Shown: positions 24,821 through 32,812 of the stretch, piece by piece
Numbering within the stretch: the first letter of the stretch is position 1
Layout of the letters: each line of letters opens with the position of its first letter
Source of the DNA: Mycobacterium vicinigordonae
GTDB lineage: Bacteria; Actinomycetota; Actinomycetes; Mycobacteriales; Mycobacteriaceae
Direction: 5' to 3'
Assembly: GCF_013466425.1 (NCBI RefSeq)
Contig: NZ_CP059165.1
Location: 186,001-250,000 of the forward strand
Length of the DNA stretch: 64,000 nt
Position numbers and translations under genes: made by a program
Notes under the pieces: model-generated
Seen by the model: the letters and a program-made list of their open reading frames with translations, nothing else
Told to the model about the DNA's origin: nothing
The model's database searches: none

Positions 24821-25861
24821 ATGCGTATCGGACTGGGCATCAACTACGCGGGCGGCTTCAAAGAGGTGGCTGCCGAAGTGGCAGACCTCGAAAGCGCCGG
24901 CCTGGACATCGTCTTCGTCCCGGAGGCCTATTCGTTCGACGCGGTGAGTGCCCTCGGCTACCTCGCGGCCAGCACCGAGCGGGTCGGTCTGGCCTCAGGC
25001 ATCCTGCAGCTCTACACCCGCACACCCACGCTTACCGCAATGACCGCTGCCGGCATCGACTATGTCTCGGGCGGCCGATTCACGTTGGGGCTGGGCGCTT
25101 CCGGCCCACAGGTCATCGAGGGCTTCCACGGTGTGCCCTACGACGCGCCGATCGCCCGAACTCGCGAGGTCGTCGAGATCTGCCGTCAGGTCTGGCGGCG
25201 CGACACCGTCCAGTATCAGGGCGATCACTACACGATCCCGCTGCCTGCCGAACAGGGCACTGGGCTCGCGAAGGCGCTCAAGCTGATCAATCACCCTGTC
25301 CGCGAACGTATTCCGGTGTTGATTGCCGCGTTGGGCCCCAAGAACGTCGAGCTTGCCGCCGAGATCGCCGAGGGGTGGCAACCAATCTTCTACCTGCCAG
25401 AGCGAGCGCATGACGTGTGGGGCGAGGCGATCGCGGCTGGTCGATCCAAGCGCGACCCCGCGCTTGGCGAGCTTGAGGTCTATGCCGGGCCGGCGCTGGC
25501 GATCGGCGAAAACGTCGAGTCGCTGCGCGAATTCGTCAAGCCGCACCTGGCGCTGTACATCGGGGGCATGGGCGCCAAGGGCAAGAATTTCTACCACACC
25601 CTGGCCACCAGGTACGGGTATGGGCCGCAGGCTGACCGGATCCAGGAGCTTTACCTGGCCGGCGACAAGGAGAACGCCGCAAAGGCAGTCCCTGACGAAC
25701 TGGTCCGCGACGTGAACCTGATCGGCAGCAAGGGGTTCGTCAAGGAACGCCTTGCCGCCTACCGTGAGGCGGGCGTGACGACTTTGAACGTGGTCCCGAT
25801 CGCGGGGACGTCGCGTGAGCGGGTGCAGCTTATCGAGACGTTGCGTGACCTAGTGGACTGA
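24821..25861 (+). CDS. LLM-class F420-dependent oxidoreductase
   Basis: This 346-aa protein from ATG 24821 has the F420-LLM pattern: MRIGLGINYAGGFKEVAAEV, VFVPEAYSFDAVSALGYLAA, ERVGLASGILQLYTRTPTLT, GRFTLGLGASGPQVIEGFHG and IPVLIAALGPKNVELAAEIA. The GLGASGPQVIEGFHG loop is characteristic of a mycobacterial subfamily related to coenzyme F420-dependent dehydrogenases. It follows the SnoaL-like gene by 2 bp and is therefore cotranscribed. Confidence 0.87.
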   Translation: MRIGLGINYAGGFKEVAAEVADLESAGLDIVFVPEAYSFDAVSALGYLAASTERVGLASGILQLYTRTPTLTAMTAAGIDYVSGGRFTLGLGASGPQVIEGFHGVPYDAPIARTREVVEICRQVWRRDTVQYQGDHYTIPLPAEQGTGLAKALKLINHPVRERIPVLIAALGPKNVELAAEIAEGWQPIFYLPERAHDVWGEAIAAGRSKRDPALGELEVYAGPALAIGENVESLREFVKPHLALYIGGMGAKGKNFYHTLATRYGYGPQADRIQELYLAGDKENAAKAVPDELVRDVNLIGSKGFVKERLAAYREAGVTTLNVVPIAGTSRERVQLIETLRDLVD

Positions 25862-25883
25862 AAATTGCGTTACTGCGAGGACT

Positions 25884-26276
25884 TCACTGGCTAAAGGCGG
25901 CGGTCACAGTGGCGAGGTCAAAGTAGTCGCGCCACGCCGCGATCTTGCCGCCGCGGACCTCGAAGACACCCATCACGGGCAATGGCACGTCGTCGGCGTC
26001 CTTGCGGCGCAGTACGTCGGTGCGTTCGTTCATCACGACGCCGTCCTGACTGAGCTGGCGGTGGATGACGAAGTCGACGCCGTCGAAGCTGGCCAGGAAT
26101 CCGGCGATAAAGTCACGGATTTCAGCGCGACCCGTCAAAACAGGCATCGGAATGTTGTGGTAGATGGCATCTTCGGTGAATGACTCGACGATGGCGTCGA
26201 TGTCGCCGGTCAGCCACAGCTTGCAGAACTCCCTGACGACGGTATCGGGTTCGGTGTCGATCGCGCTTTCAGTCAT
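25884..26276 (-). CDS. Limonene-1,2-epoxide hydrolase-like protein
   Basis: The 130-aa NTF2-fold protein carries the residues that define the limonene epoxide hydrolase family: ERTDVLRR gives the Arg-x-Asp pair and KIAAWRDYFD gives the second Asp of the Asp-Arg-Asp triad. The remainder (VREFCKLWLTGDIDAIVESF, YHNIPMPVLTGRAEIRDFI) matches too. Family members open epoxides by direct water attack. Mycobacterial EphG is a relative with activity on cholesterol-type epoxides. It is convergent with the LLM gene. Confidence 0.8.
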   Translation of the reverse strand: MTESAIDTEPDTVVREFCKLWLTGDIDAIVESFTEDAIYHNIPMPVLTGRAEIRDFIAGFLASFDGVDFVIHRQLSQDGVVMNERTDVLRRKDADDVPLPVMGVFEVRGGKIAAWRDYFDLATVTAAFSQ

Positions 26277-26332
26277 GCCCCCAATCCTTTACTCGTCTCT
26301 GCATCAGGACAAGCATGGTGAGCAACCCGGCG

Positions 26333-26893
26333 CTACCCGGTCCCGTCGTATGAGTTCCCGAGATAGCGCTCTAGCATGGCGCGTTCGTCGTCGGAGTTCT
26401 TGAGCGGCCAATACCACAGCGAGATGAAGACGCGGATGAGCCATTGGGTAGCCAGTGGGTCCACCTTGTCTTGGCCGAGCATCTCGGCGGCGAATGCGGT
26501 GATCACCGGTGATGTGGTGATCCATTCACTGCCGGCCGGCGGCTGGTTGGTGGGCAGCTGAACCAGCGGATAGGACCTCAGTCGTTGCAGGGCGACAATG
26601 GTGGCGGTCACGATCCGGTCCCGGCCGGTGCGGCCCTTGATGGCCTCGCGCACCGTCTCGAGAACGCGGTTGGCTTGAATGGTGATGACGGCTTCGCGGA
26701 TCGCCGCCTTGCCCCCGGTTCTCCGGTAAATCGTGGCCGGTGAGCAATGGACCTTGGCGGCCAGTGCCTCGATGGTGAACGCTTCGTAGCCCACCCGACC
26801 GATGAGGTCGGCGGCCGCGGCGACTATTCGATCGGCGGCCGCGTCGTGCCTGTGCCGGCCCAGCAGCCAATCTTCACCCGCCATCGCGCACAT
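26333..26893 (-). CDS. TetR-family regulator
   Basis: The 186-aa protein has a TetR domain (HDAAADRIVAAAADLIGRVG, YEAFTIEALAAKVHCSPATI, YRRTGGKAAIREAVITIQAN). The Y-R-R-T-G-G-K variant instead of YxHFxxK occurs in a mycobacterial subgroup. C-terminal sequence WLIRVFISLWYWPLKNSDDE is hydrophobic and probably binds ligand. It is divergent from the P450 at 27087, and a near-palindrome at 26914-26935 lies 21 bp before its ATG, so it probably controls itself and the P450. Confidence 0.85.
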   Translation of the reverse strand: MCAMAGEDWLLGRHRHDAAADRIVAAAADLIGRVGYEAFTIEALAAKVHCSPATIYRRTGGKAAIREAVITIQANRVLETVREAIKGRTGRDRIVTATIVALQRLRSYPLVQLPTNQPPAGSEWITTSPVITAFAAEMLGQDKVDPLATQWLIRVFISLWYWPLKNSDDERAMLERYLGNSYDGTG

Positions 26894-26913
26894 CCCTTAC
26901 GTCATGCGTCTGC

Positions 26914-26935
26914 GAGAAAATTCGATGAATTTCTC
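26914..26935. promoter_or_regulatory. Operator-like near-palindrome
   Basis: Left arm GAGAAAATTC (26914-26923) and right arm GAATTTCTC (26927-26935) are complementary apart from one extra A in the left arm. The site lies between the divergent TetR and P450 genes, close to the TetR start, and is AT-rich in a GC-rich background. Confidence 0.45.
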
Positions 26936-27086
26936 TCACGGTGCGAATTCTAGGTGACTTATTCTCACATCAATCTGCTGCACACAGTGCCGCCGTGATA
27001 AGCGGGATGCCGGCGGATCGCAACGTCGATTATCAACTTTGCGCCCCCATATTGCTGAGGGTGCTAGGCGCATCCAACCTGTACTG

Positions 27087-28301
27087 ATGGCGGTATTAGC
27101 TGATCCGAAGGCACTTTTCGATACTGAGGCCTTGCAGAATCCGTACCCGCTCTACGAGCGGATGCGCGCCGAAGCCGCGGTGCACCGCATCGGCGAGTCC
27201 GACTTCTACGTGGTTTGCGGCTGGGATGCCCTGATCGACGCGGTGAATCGGGTGGAGGACTTTTCGTCCAATCTCTCAGCCACCATGGTCTTCCGCGAGG
27301 ACGGCACGGTGACCGCGTTTCCCATGATCGAGGCGGGAAGTCCGAATCACGCACTGGCAACCGCCGACGATCCGGCTCATGCGGCGCACCGGAAGATCCT
27401 GCTGCCGCACCTGTCCGCCAAACGCGTTCGCGTCATCGAGGAATTCACCGGCCAGGTTGCCGAGCGGTTGTGGGAACAGAACTTTCGCCACGGTCGGATC
27501 GAGTGGATGAGCGCGATGGCGAACCGCCTTCCGATGATGGTGGTTGCCCGACTGCTCGGCCTGCCCGACGCCGACGTCGACAATCTCATTCGCCTGGGCT
27601 TCGCCACCACCACACTCCTGGATGGCGTCGTGTCACAGGAGCAGTTGGCGGAGGCCGGAGCTGCCGCGTTCGAGCTCTCCGGCTATGTGATGGAGCACTT
27701 TGAGACGGCAAGCGGCAGGGACCAACCCGGATTGATCCCCGACCTGGCGGCACGCTACGCCGCCGGCGAGTTGGACCAGACGGTAGCGATGGGCATCATG
27801 CTCACGCTGTTCAGCGCGGCCGGTGAGTCCACCGCGTCGCTCCTCGGCAGCGCGGTGTGGGTTCTCGCCGAACGTCCCGAGATCCAGGGAGAGGTTCGCC
27901 GACGCCCAGAGCTGTTGGGCGCCTTCATCGAGGAGGTGTTGCGTTACGAACCACCGTTCCGCGGCCACTACCGGCACGTGTGGCGCGACACGACGCTTGG
28001 CGGGGTTGCGGTGCCGGCCAATTCGCACCTGCTCTTGATGTGGGGCGCGGCCAACCGGGACCCCACACAGTTCGACGCGCCGGATGAATTCCGGCTGGAC
28101 CGCAGTAGCGCCAAGGGCCATGTGGCGTTCGGTCGAGGCGCGCACTTCTGTGTCGGGGCGGCCCTGGCTAGGTTGGAGGCTCAGGTTGTGCTGCGAATGT
28201 TGTTGAACCGCACCGACTCCTTCGAGGCCGCGGATATCGGGCAGTGGTTACCGAGCATCCTGGTGCGCCGTTTGGACCGGCTGGAGTTGACCGTCCGATG
28301 A
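27087..28301 (+). CDS. Cytochrome P450
   Basis: From ATG 27087 the protein is 404 aa, the normal size of a soluble bacterial P450. I-helix: LFSAAGESTASLLGS with the oxygen-activating acid/alcohol replaced by E-S-T. K-helix ExxR: IEEVLRYEPP. Haem loop: FGRGAHFCVGAALARLE with the thiolate cysteine. The substrate is unknown. Electrons would come from a ferredoxin and reductase not encoded here, unless the diflavin reductase elsewhere in the window serves it. It is probably controlled by the divergent TetR at 26333. Confidence 0.92.
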   Translation: MAVLADPKALFDTEALQNPYPLYERMRAEAAVHRIGESDFYVVCGWDALIDAVNRVEDFSSNLSATMVFREDGTVTAFPMIEAGSPNHALATADDPAHAAHRKILLPHLSAKRVRVIEEFTGQVAERLWEQNFRHGRIEWMSAMANRLPMMVVARLLGLPDADVDNLIRLGFATTTLLDGVVSQEQLAEAGAAAFELSGYVMEHFETASGRDQPGLIPDLAARYAAGELDQTVAMGIMLTLFSAAGESTASLLGSAVWVLAERPEIQGEVRRRPELLGAFIEEVLRYEPPFRGHYRHVWRDTTLGGVAVPANSHLLLMWGAANRDPTQFDAPDEFRLDRSSAKGHVAFGRGAHFCVGAALARLEAQVVLRMLLNRTDSFEAADIGQWLPSILVRRLDRLELTVR

Positions 28302-28420
28302 GCGCCTGGTGCCGGCCAGGGTGGAGTAGGACGGACCAGCAGGCCGGAAGCGGAGAAGCATTTTCTCAGACCGGCGTCGACGAACTTGAGGGCGGCAGCG
28401 ATGATCGCTACCGAGGGACC

Positions 28421-29470
28421 TCAGGCACGGATCGCCTCGATGGTCCAGTCGGGTAACAGCGGCGCGCGAGCTAGGAAGTGGTCGCCCCGCCCGGTCGCTC
28501 GCAGTAGCACTTGGATGCGCAGCGTGCAGCAACCGAGGCGGACCGAAGCGAAATGCTCATACCACTCGAGACGGCGCAGTCGTCGTCCGATCATGTCCTC
28601 ATAGCGGCCGATGACACGCTCGCGTGAATCGAACCCAGGCAGCTCTGGGTCGGACTGGATTCCAAAGACGGAGCGCATTTGTCGCCGCGCAGCCAGCCAC
28701 CAGCCGAAGTCGGCTTCGGCTGCGCACAGGCAGGCCTGCTCCCAGTCCAGCGCGCCCACGATGTTGCCGGAGTCGTCGAATATCGCGTTGGACATTCTGG
28801 CGTCGCCCCAGCTGACGCCCGGCTCGGCGGGGTCTGCAGGCAGGTTTCGCCACAGCCAGTCAAACGCCGCGAGCATGAGGTCTGGAACGTGATTGTCAGT
28901 GCCCCATTTCACGAACTCGCGCCACCAGGCCAGTTCGGCTTCGTTGCCGACGCCGGTCGGTCGGCGCAACCAGGGTGCTTCGCTCGACGAAATGCATTGC
29001 AAATAAGCAAGTGTCGTCAGGAAAGAGTCTTGGGCGCAGCGCTGAATGTTCGGCGGCGCGTCGTGGAGCCAGCCCTTGCGGGCGTAGCTCATATCGCCCG
29101 GAATATGACCCGCGATTCGCGACATCAGCAGGAATTTGGAGCCGATCCAGGCGGGGTCTGGCTCATAGATCAGAGGGCTAGGCGTGGCGACCCCATGGCT
29201 GCGTAACAACTCCTGGGTACGAGTCTGTGCTTCGAGGTCGTAGTCGGGGAAGATACCACCGCCCGCGGGTGGAATGCGCACCACATAATCCCGCGGACGG
29301 CCCGCGTCGACGACGGATGCAAGCAGACTCTCGCTAGAGAACCCGCCGGCCTTATTTGCCACACTCAAATCAGTCAACGAGACTGCCGAGCCGAACTTGG
29401 CGGCAAACCATCGGCTCAATTGCTCCTGAGCCGCGGCGAGGTCGCGCTGCACGAGACTCAGGCCAGCCAT
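28421..29470 (-). CDS. APH-family phosphotransferase (ACAD10-like kinase domain)
   Basis: From ATG 29470 (MAGLSLVQRDLAAAQEQL) the product is 349 aa. It has the aminoglycoside phosphotransferase/choline kinase fold: NKAGGFSSESLLASVVDAG (nucleotide loop), SRIAGHIPGDMSYARKGW, catalytic loop VSWGDARMSNAIFDD (usual HGD has SWGD here) and metal-binding GALDWEQA. The environment of FadE and P450 genes suggests phosphorylation of a hydroxylated acyl or alcohol metabolite rather than drug resistance. The 120 bp between it and the P450 gene hold nothing I can identify. Confidence 0.8.
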   Translation of the reverse strand: MAGLSLVQRDLAAAQEQLSRWFAAKFGSAVSLTDLSVANKAGGFSSESLLASVVDAGRPRDYVVRIPPAGGGIFPDYDLEAQTRTQELLRSHGVATPSPLIYEPDPAWIGSKFLLMSRIAGHIPGDMSYARKGWLHDAPPNIQRCAQDSFLTTLAYLQCISSSEAPWLRRPTGVGNEAELAWWREFVKWGTDNHVPDLMLAAFDWLWRNLPADPAEPGVSWGDARMSNAIFDDSGNIVGALDWEQACLCAAEADFGWWLAARRQMRSVFGIQSDPELPGFDSRERVIGRYEDMIGRRLRRLEWYEHFASVRLGCCTLRIQVLLRATGRGDHFLARAPLLPDWTIEAIRA

Positions 29471-29569
29471 GGCAGAACATTTACATATCGGCGCACAGAT
29501 GTACAGCGTGACGATAAGTGCCGGCGTGCCTTGGTGGGGTGTTGGCATACACTCGGCTGGGGGTGACAT

Positions 29570-29588
29570 TTGACACGTCAGATGTCAA
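29570..29588. promoter_or_regulatory. TetR operator candidate
   Basis: TTGACA (29570-29575), seven-base spacer, TGTCAA (29583-29588) form a perfect inverted repeat 26 bp before the GTG of the TetR gene at 29614 and between it and the divergent kinase gene. TTGACA is also a -35-like hexamer, which fits a repressor site over a promoter. Confidence 0.55.
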
Positions 29589-29613
29589 CGAATACGGGCG
29601 GAGGCTCAGCGCG

Positions 29614-30174
29614 GTGTCGATCGATCCCGACCGGTCAGTTCGGATTCGGATTCTGGACGCGACATTCGTCGTTCTCGGGCGTTGTGGTCGGCGTCGACTC
29701 CAGCTGTCGGAGGTTGCCGCGCAGGCTGACGTTTCACGGCCCACCATCTACCGCTACTTCGGCTCCAAAGAGGGGCTGCTTGAGGCTTTTGGGCTCTACG
29801 AGCAAGACAACTTCGATGCAGGTATCGCCAAGGCGATGGCGGGTCTCAGCGGCGCCGACCGCCTTGACGCCGCTCTCGTGTTCATCGTCGAATTCCAAAC
29901 GTCGTATTCACTGCATTCGCTGGCTGAGGTCGAGCCCGAACACGTCCTGCACCAGATGCGACGCACCATGCCCATGCTGCAACGGTCCATTGCCAAGATC
30001 ATTCCCGGGGAACACAGCGATATTGCAGCGAGCGCAGTCGTCCGCATTGCGATGAGCCATTACGTTCTAGGCGCGGGAGATCCAGAGCGGTTCCTCGCCG
30101 AGTTGCGTCACGCGGCAGGACTGGAGCCGGGCCGCCGCCCGCTTCCGCGTCCCAGACCGACCCAAGCTAGTTAG
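29614..30174 (+). CDS. TetR-family regulator
   Basis: GTG at 29614, preceded by GGAGG with good spacing, gives 186 aa; the longer frame from 29518 runs through the operator and is unlikely. DNA-binding domain: DRSVRIRILDATFVVLGRCG, LQLSEVAAQADVSRPTIYRY, FGSKEGLLEAFGLYEQ. C-terminal helices end in a proline/arginine-rich tail (GRRPLPRPRPTQAS). It probably regulates itself and the divergent APH-like kinase. Confidence 0.84.
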   Translation: MSIDPDRSVRIRILDATFVVLGRCGRRRLQLSEVAAQADVSRPTIYRYFGSKEGLLEAFGLYEQDNFDAGIAKAMAGLSGADRLDAALVFIVEFQTSYSLHSLAEVEPEHVLHQMRRTMPMLQRSIAKIIPGEHSDIAASAVVRIAMSHYVLGAGDPERFLAELRHAAGLEPGRRPLPRPRPTQAS

Positions 30175-30422
30175 ACGACACCATTCATTGACATCACACG
30201 TGTGCCACGTAATCGCACATGTCCACCGCCCGCTGCGGGCCAGCACCACGCAGGTTGCCGCGAGGAGTCGGCGCAGCGTTGAGGGCGCGGCGCGTCACGC
30301 GACCGGGCGCGTGCCCAAGCTTTACATGAGCATGCACAAATGTCACACTGGCCCTACCCGATGGCCCAGAATCTCGGGCGGTGGCCGCTGTCGTCGCAGC
30401 ACGTACAGGTGCACGTGATCAA
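30175..30422. other. Intergenic region without a recognised gene
   Basis: The 248 bp between the TetR gene and the gene at 30423 contain a 10-bp palindrome CACACGTGTG at 30196-30205, preceded by TTGACA, but no convincing open frame or RNA. It presumably carries the promoter of the downstream gene. Confidence 0.4.
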
Positions 30423-31601
30423 GTGAAGGGTGACGCCTTGCTGTCCGCAAACTATGGAAGTCTGGTGCCTGAGGATGAATTTCTCACCCACCAGATCGTC
30501 GACACTTTCGCTTCGGTCAGCCAATCGGATCCCTCGTGGACAGAGAAGATCTGGACGACTGCGCACGCCCGCGACAATTCTCTGCAGATCGTGCTGGGGA
30601 TAGGCAAATACACCAACCGTGGTGTGTTCGACGGTGCGGCGGGCGTGTGCCGCGGCACCGAGCAGTGGACGGTGCGCGCCGGGCGTCGGCTTGCGTCGGA
30701 CTCCGCCGGTACGACGGTCGGGCCGATCCGCTACAGCGTTGTCGAGCCGCTGCGCGCCATCCGAGTGCAACTGGACGAAAACGAGCACCAGCCAATCGCA
30801 TTCGACGTGGAGATGCGCGGTTCCTTCGACGCCGCGCTGGAAGACCCGTGGCCGGACCGCAGCCCCGACGGCTACCGGGTGACGCATAATGTGTTGCGGT
30901 ACCACCAGATCGGTGTCGCTTCGGGTTGGGTCGCGCTGCACGGTGAACGGATCGAGGTCAAACCCGACGAGTGGATTTCCATCCGAGACCACTCGTGGGG
31001 CCTGCGGCCCGGGGTGGGCAAGCCGATTCCCGGCTTACCCCGCGGCGGCGGCAAGATCAGGCAGATGTTTATGACCTGGCTGCCGATGACGATGACCCGC
31101 GATGACGGATCGAAGTACTCGTTGTTCGTGTTCCTCCAGCACGAGAAGGGCCAGGGCTTCGAATCCATTCGCTCGCAGGCCGAACAACAAGAGCAGGACG
31201 GTGGTTCGCGCCGGTTCGCCGCAGTCGAACAAGATCTGCGTTTCCGGGACGACAACCGTCGTTTCACCGAAGGCACGATCAGTCTCATTGAGTCGGACGG
31301 CACCAAACGGCCGCTGCATATTTCGGCCGTTGGGGACGGCGGATTTCACCTCGGAACTGCCGGTTACTACGGCTGGAACGATTGGGTGTACGGCGAGTGG
31401 GTCGGGGAGCTACGGGTCGAAGGCAATCACGTCACCGATTGCGACAAACCGGAGACCGCGCGCAAGGTGCACCAACTGCGTGACCTCCTGGTAAAAGTCG
31501 ACGATCCGGTGGGCGGCGGTAGCGGCGTCGGCAACCTCGAAACCTTTGCACTCGGCGCGTTCCCCGAAATCGGCCTAACTCAAGAGAATTCATTCCTTTG
31601 A
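30423..31601 (+). CDS. Conserved hypothetical protein (AttH/lipocalin-like double domain)
   Basis: GTG at 30423 gives 392 aa; GTG 30381 is an alternative. I recognise no named family with certainty. The features visible are two beta-rich halves: GLGKYTNRGVFDG-type strands early (VLGIGKYTNRGVFDGAAG), IRYSVVEPLRAIRVQLDE, then RYHQIGVASGWVALHGERIE and ISIRDHSWGLRPGVGK in the middle, and GTISLIESDGTKRPLHISAV with YYGWNDWVYGEWVGELRVEG late. The layout resembles AttH/hydroxyneurosporene-dehydrogenase-like proteins involved in lipid metabolism. No signal peptide or membrane segment is seen. Confidence 0.6.
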   Translation: MKGDALLSANYGSLVPEDEFLTHQIVDTFASVSQSDPSWTEKIWTTAHARDNSLQIVLGIGKYTNRGVFDGAAGVCRGTEQWTVRAGRRLASDSAGTTVGPIRYSVVEPLRAIRVQLDENEHQPIAFDVEMRGSFDAALEDPWPDRSPDGYRVTHNVLRYHQIGVASGWVALHGERIEVKPDEWISIRDHSWGLRPGVGKPIPGLPRGGGKIRQMFMTWLPMTMTRDDGSKYSLFVFLQHEKGQGFESIRSQAEQQEQDGGSRRFAAVEQDLRFRDDNRRFTEGTISLIESDGTKRPLHISAVGDGGFHLGTAGYYGWNDWVYGEWVGELRVEGNHVTDCDKPETARKVHQLRDLLVKVDDPVGGGSGVGNLETFALGAFPEIGLTQENSFL

Positions 31602-31753
31602 GGCAGTTCCCCTGCCACTCCGAACTGTGCTGGGTGGTGCCTAGTCGTCGAAGCGTGGCGTCCAACCCGTCCGCGCACCGTCGGGAACCACACGGCGGCA
31701 GCCGGTAGCCACGATGGAGATCGACCCGGTAGACCAGTCACTGCGGGCCAGAC

Positions 31754-32416
31754 TCAACACCGGTCGAGAATCAGGGCTGTGGCGGCCTGGGCGTTCAGAA
31801 ACGACTCGGTGGCGTCCCACGACCAACGCAGATCGTAAACAAGCAGGTGCCAGGATTGGCGCCCGAAGAAATACCACAAAATATCGGTGGCGCGCTTCTC
31901 GCCGATCCCCTTGTGCAGTCCCCGAAGGCTTTTCATGCGCCTGGCGCCCTGGCTCAGTACCCCTCGATACCATTCGTCGGATCGCTGGAGAATTTCGGCG
32001 GCCGCGTCGTCGACAGCGGCCGCGGTGACCATTACCTGTGAAATATCATGAAAGCGTTGGTTATTCACGCGGGTACCGCTTGCGATCGCGGCGACGACTT
32101 CTTCGGATGTGTGGCTCTTGCGGATGACCTCGAGCGTGGACTCGACGACAGGATCGCCATACTGGCGTTCGCCGATCAGCGTCGAGAGGATCGCCGCTTT
32201 GCCGCCCGTGCTGGCATAGACCGTGGGCGTGGCGAGGCCCGCTTGCTGGGCAATGTCATTGATGGTGACCTTGCCGTAACCGCGTTCGAGGAAGAGCCGC
32301 ATCGCGGCATCCAAGATCGTCGTTCGCGTTTGGCTTGCGGCCTGGGCGCGCAGTTCCGACCTGTAGGGCCGCGTGCGCTTGCTGGTCGGGTTAGGTGCGT
32401 GCTCCCGCGTTGCCAT
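31754..32416 (-). CDS. TetR-family regulator
   Basis: The 220-aa protein begins with a basic arm (TSKRTRPYRSELRAQAASQT) followed by the TetR domain: RTTILDAAMRLFLERGYGKV, TINDIAQQAGLATPTVYAST, GGKAAILSTLIGERQYGDP. The C-terminal domain has ATDILWYFFGRQSWHLLVYD, a motif I have seen in a mycobacterial TetR subgroup. It points toward the hypothetical gene at 30423, with 152 bp between their ends in which I see nothing. Confidence 0.83.
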   Translation of the reverse strand: MATREHAPNPTSKRTRPYRSELRAQAASQTRTTILDAAMRLFLERGYGKVTINDIAQQAGLATPTVYASTGGKAAILSTLIGERQYGDPVVESTLEVIRKSHTSEEVVAAIASGTRVNNQRFHDISQVMVTAAAVDDAAAEILQRSDEWYRGVLSQGARRMKSLRGLHKGIGEKRATDILWYFFGRQSWHLLVYDLRWSWDATESFLNAQAATALILDRC

Positions 32417-32812
32417 GCCGCCTATCCATCGCTTCTAGGAGGGACACTATATTTAATAGCAATAGCTTAAGCGACTGAAGATGGGTCACCGGGTCATTGC
32501 GGAGAGCGCCGTTAATGACGCCCGGCCGGACCGCTGGTCGGCCGACGTCGACATCGTGACGATGGTGACGGTGGGAGTAAGGGTTCGCTCGGTGCGGGAC
32601 TACCAACAAATGCCGCCAGATAGAGGATTGCGTTTCATCCGCAACGTGGCTGCAACGTCGGGGTACCTCGGTAATCGAGGCGGTGGAGGAGAGGCGTGAC
32701 TGACGGACTGCCGCTTAGGGCGAAAGCTGACGAAGCCGTCAGTGCGCATCGGAAGCGAGTTTTGCCGACTGGCACGGGTGTCAACGCAGCATTGGGGAAC
32801 TAGTCTTCCTAT
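32417..32812. other. Intergenic region upstream of the formate dehydrogenase operon
   Basis: The 396 bp hold no supported gene. They include the AT-rich TetR promoter zone near 32450-32470 and, at 32700-32706 and 32736-32742, 7-bp complementary arms CTGACGG/CCGTCAG with a 29-nt loop. The promoter of the fdh operon must lie here; no clear -10/-35 pair stands out. Confidence 0.45.

Noticed and set aside
32700..32742. CTGACGG/CCGTCAG inverted repeat upstream of fdhA as a riboswitch
   Set aside because: The loop is long (29 nt) and no known riboswitch consensus is seen.
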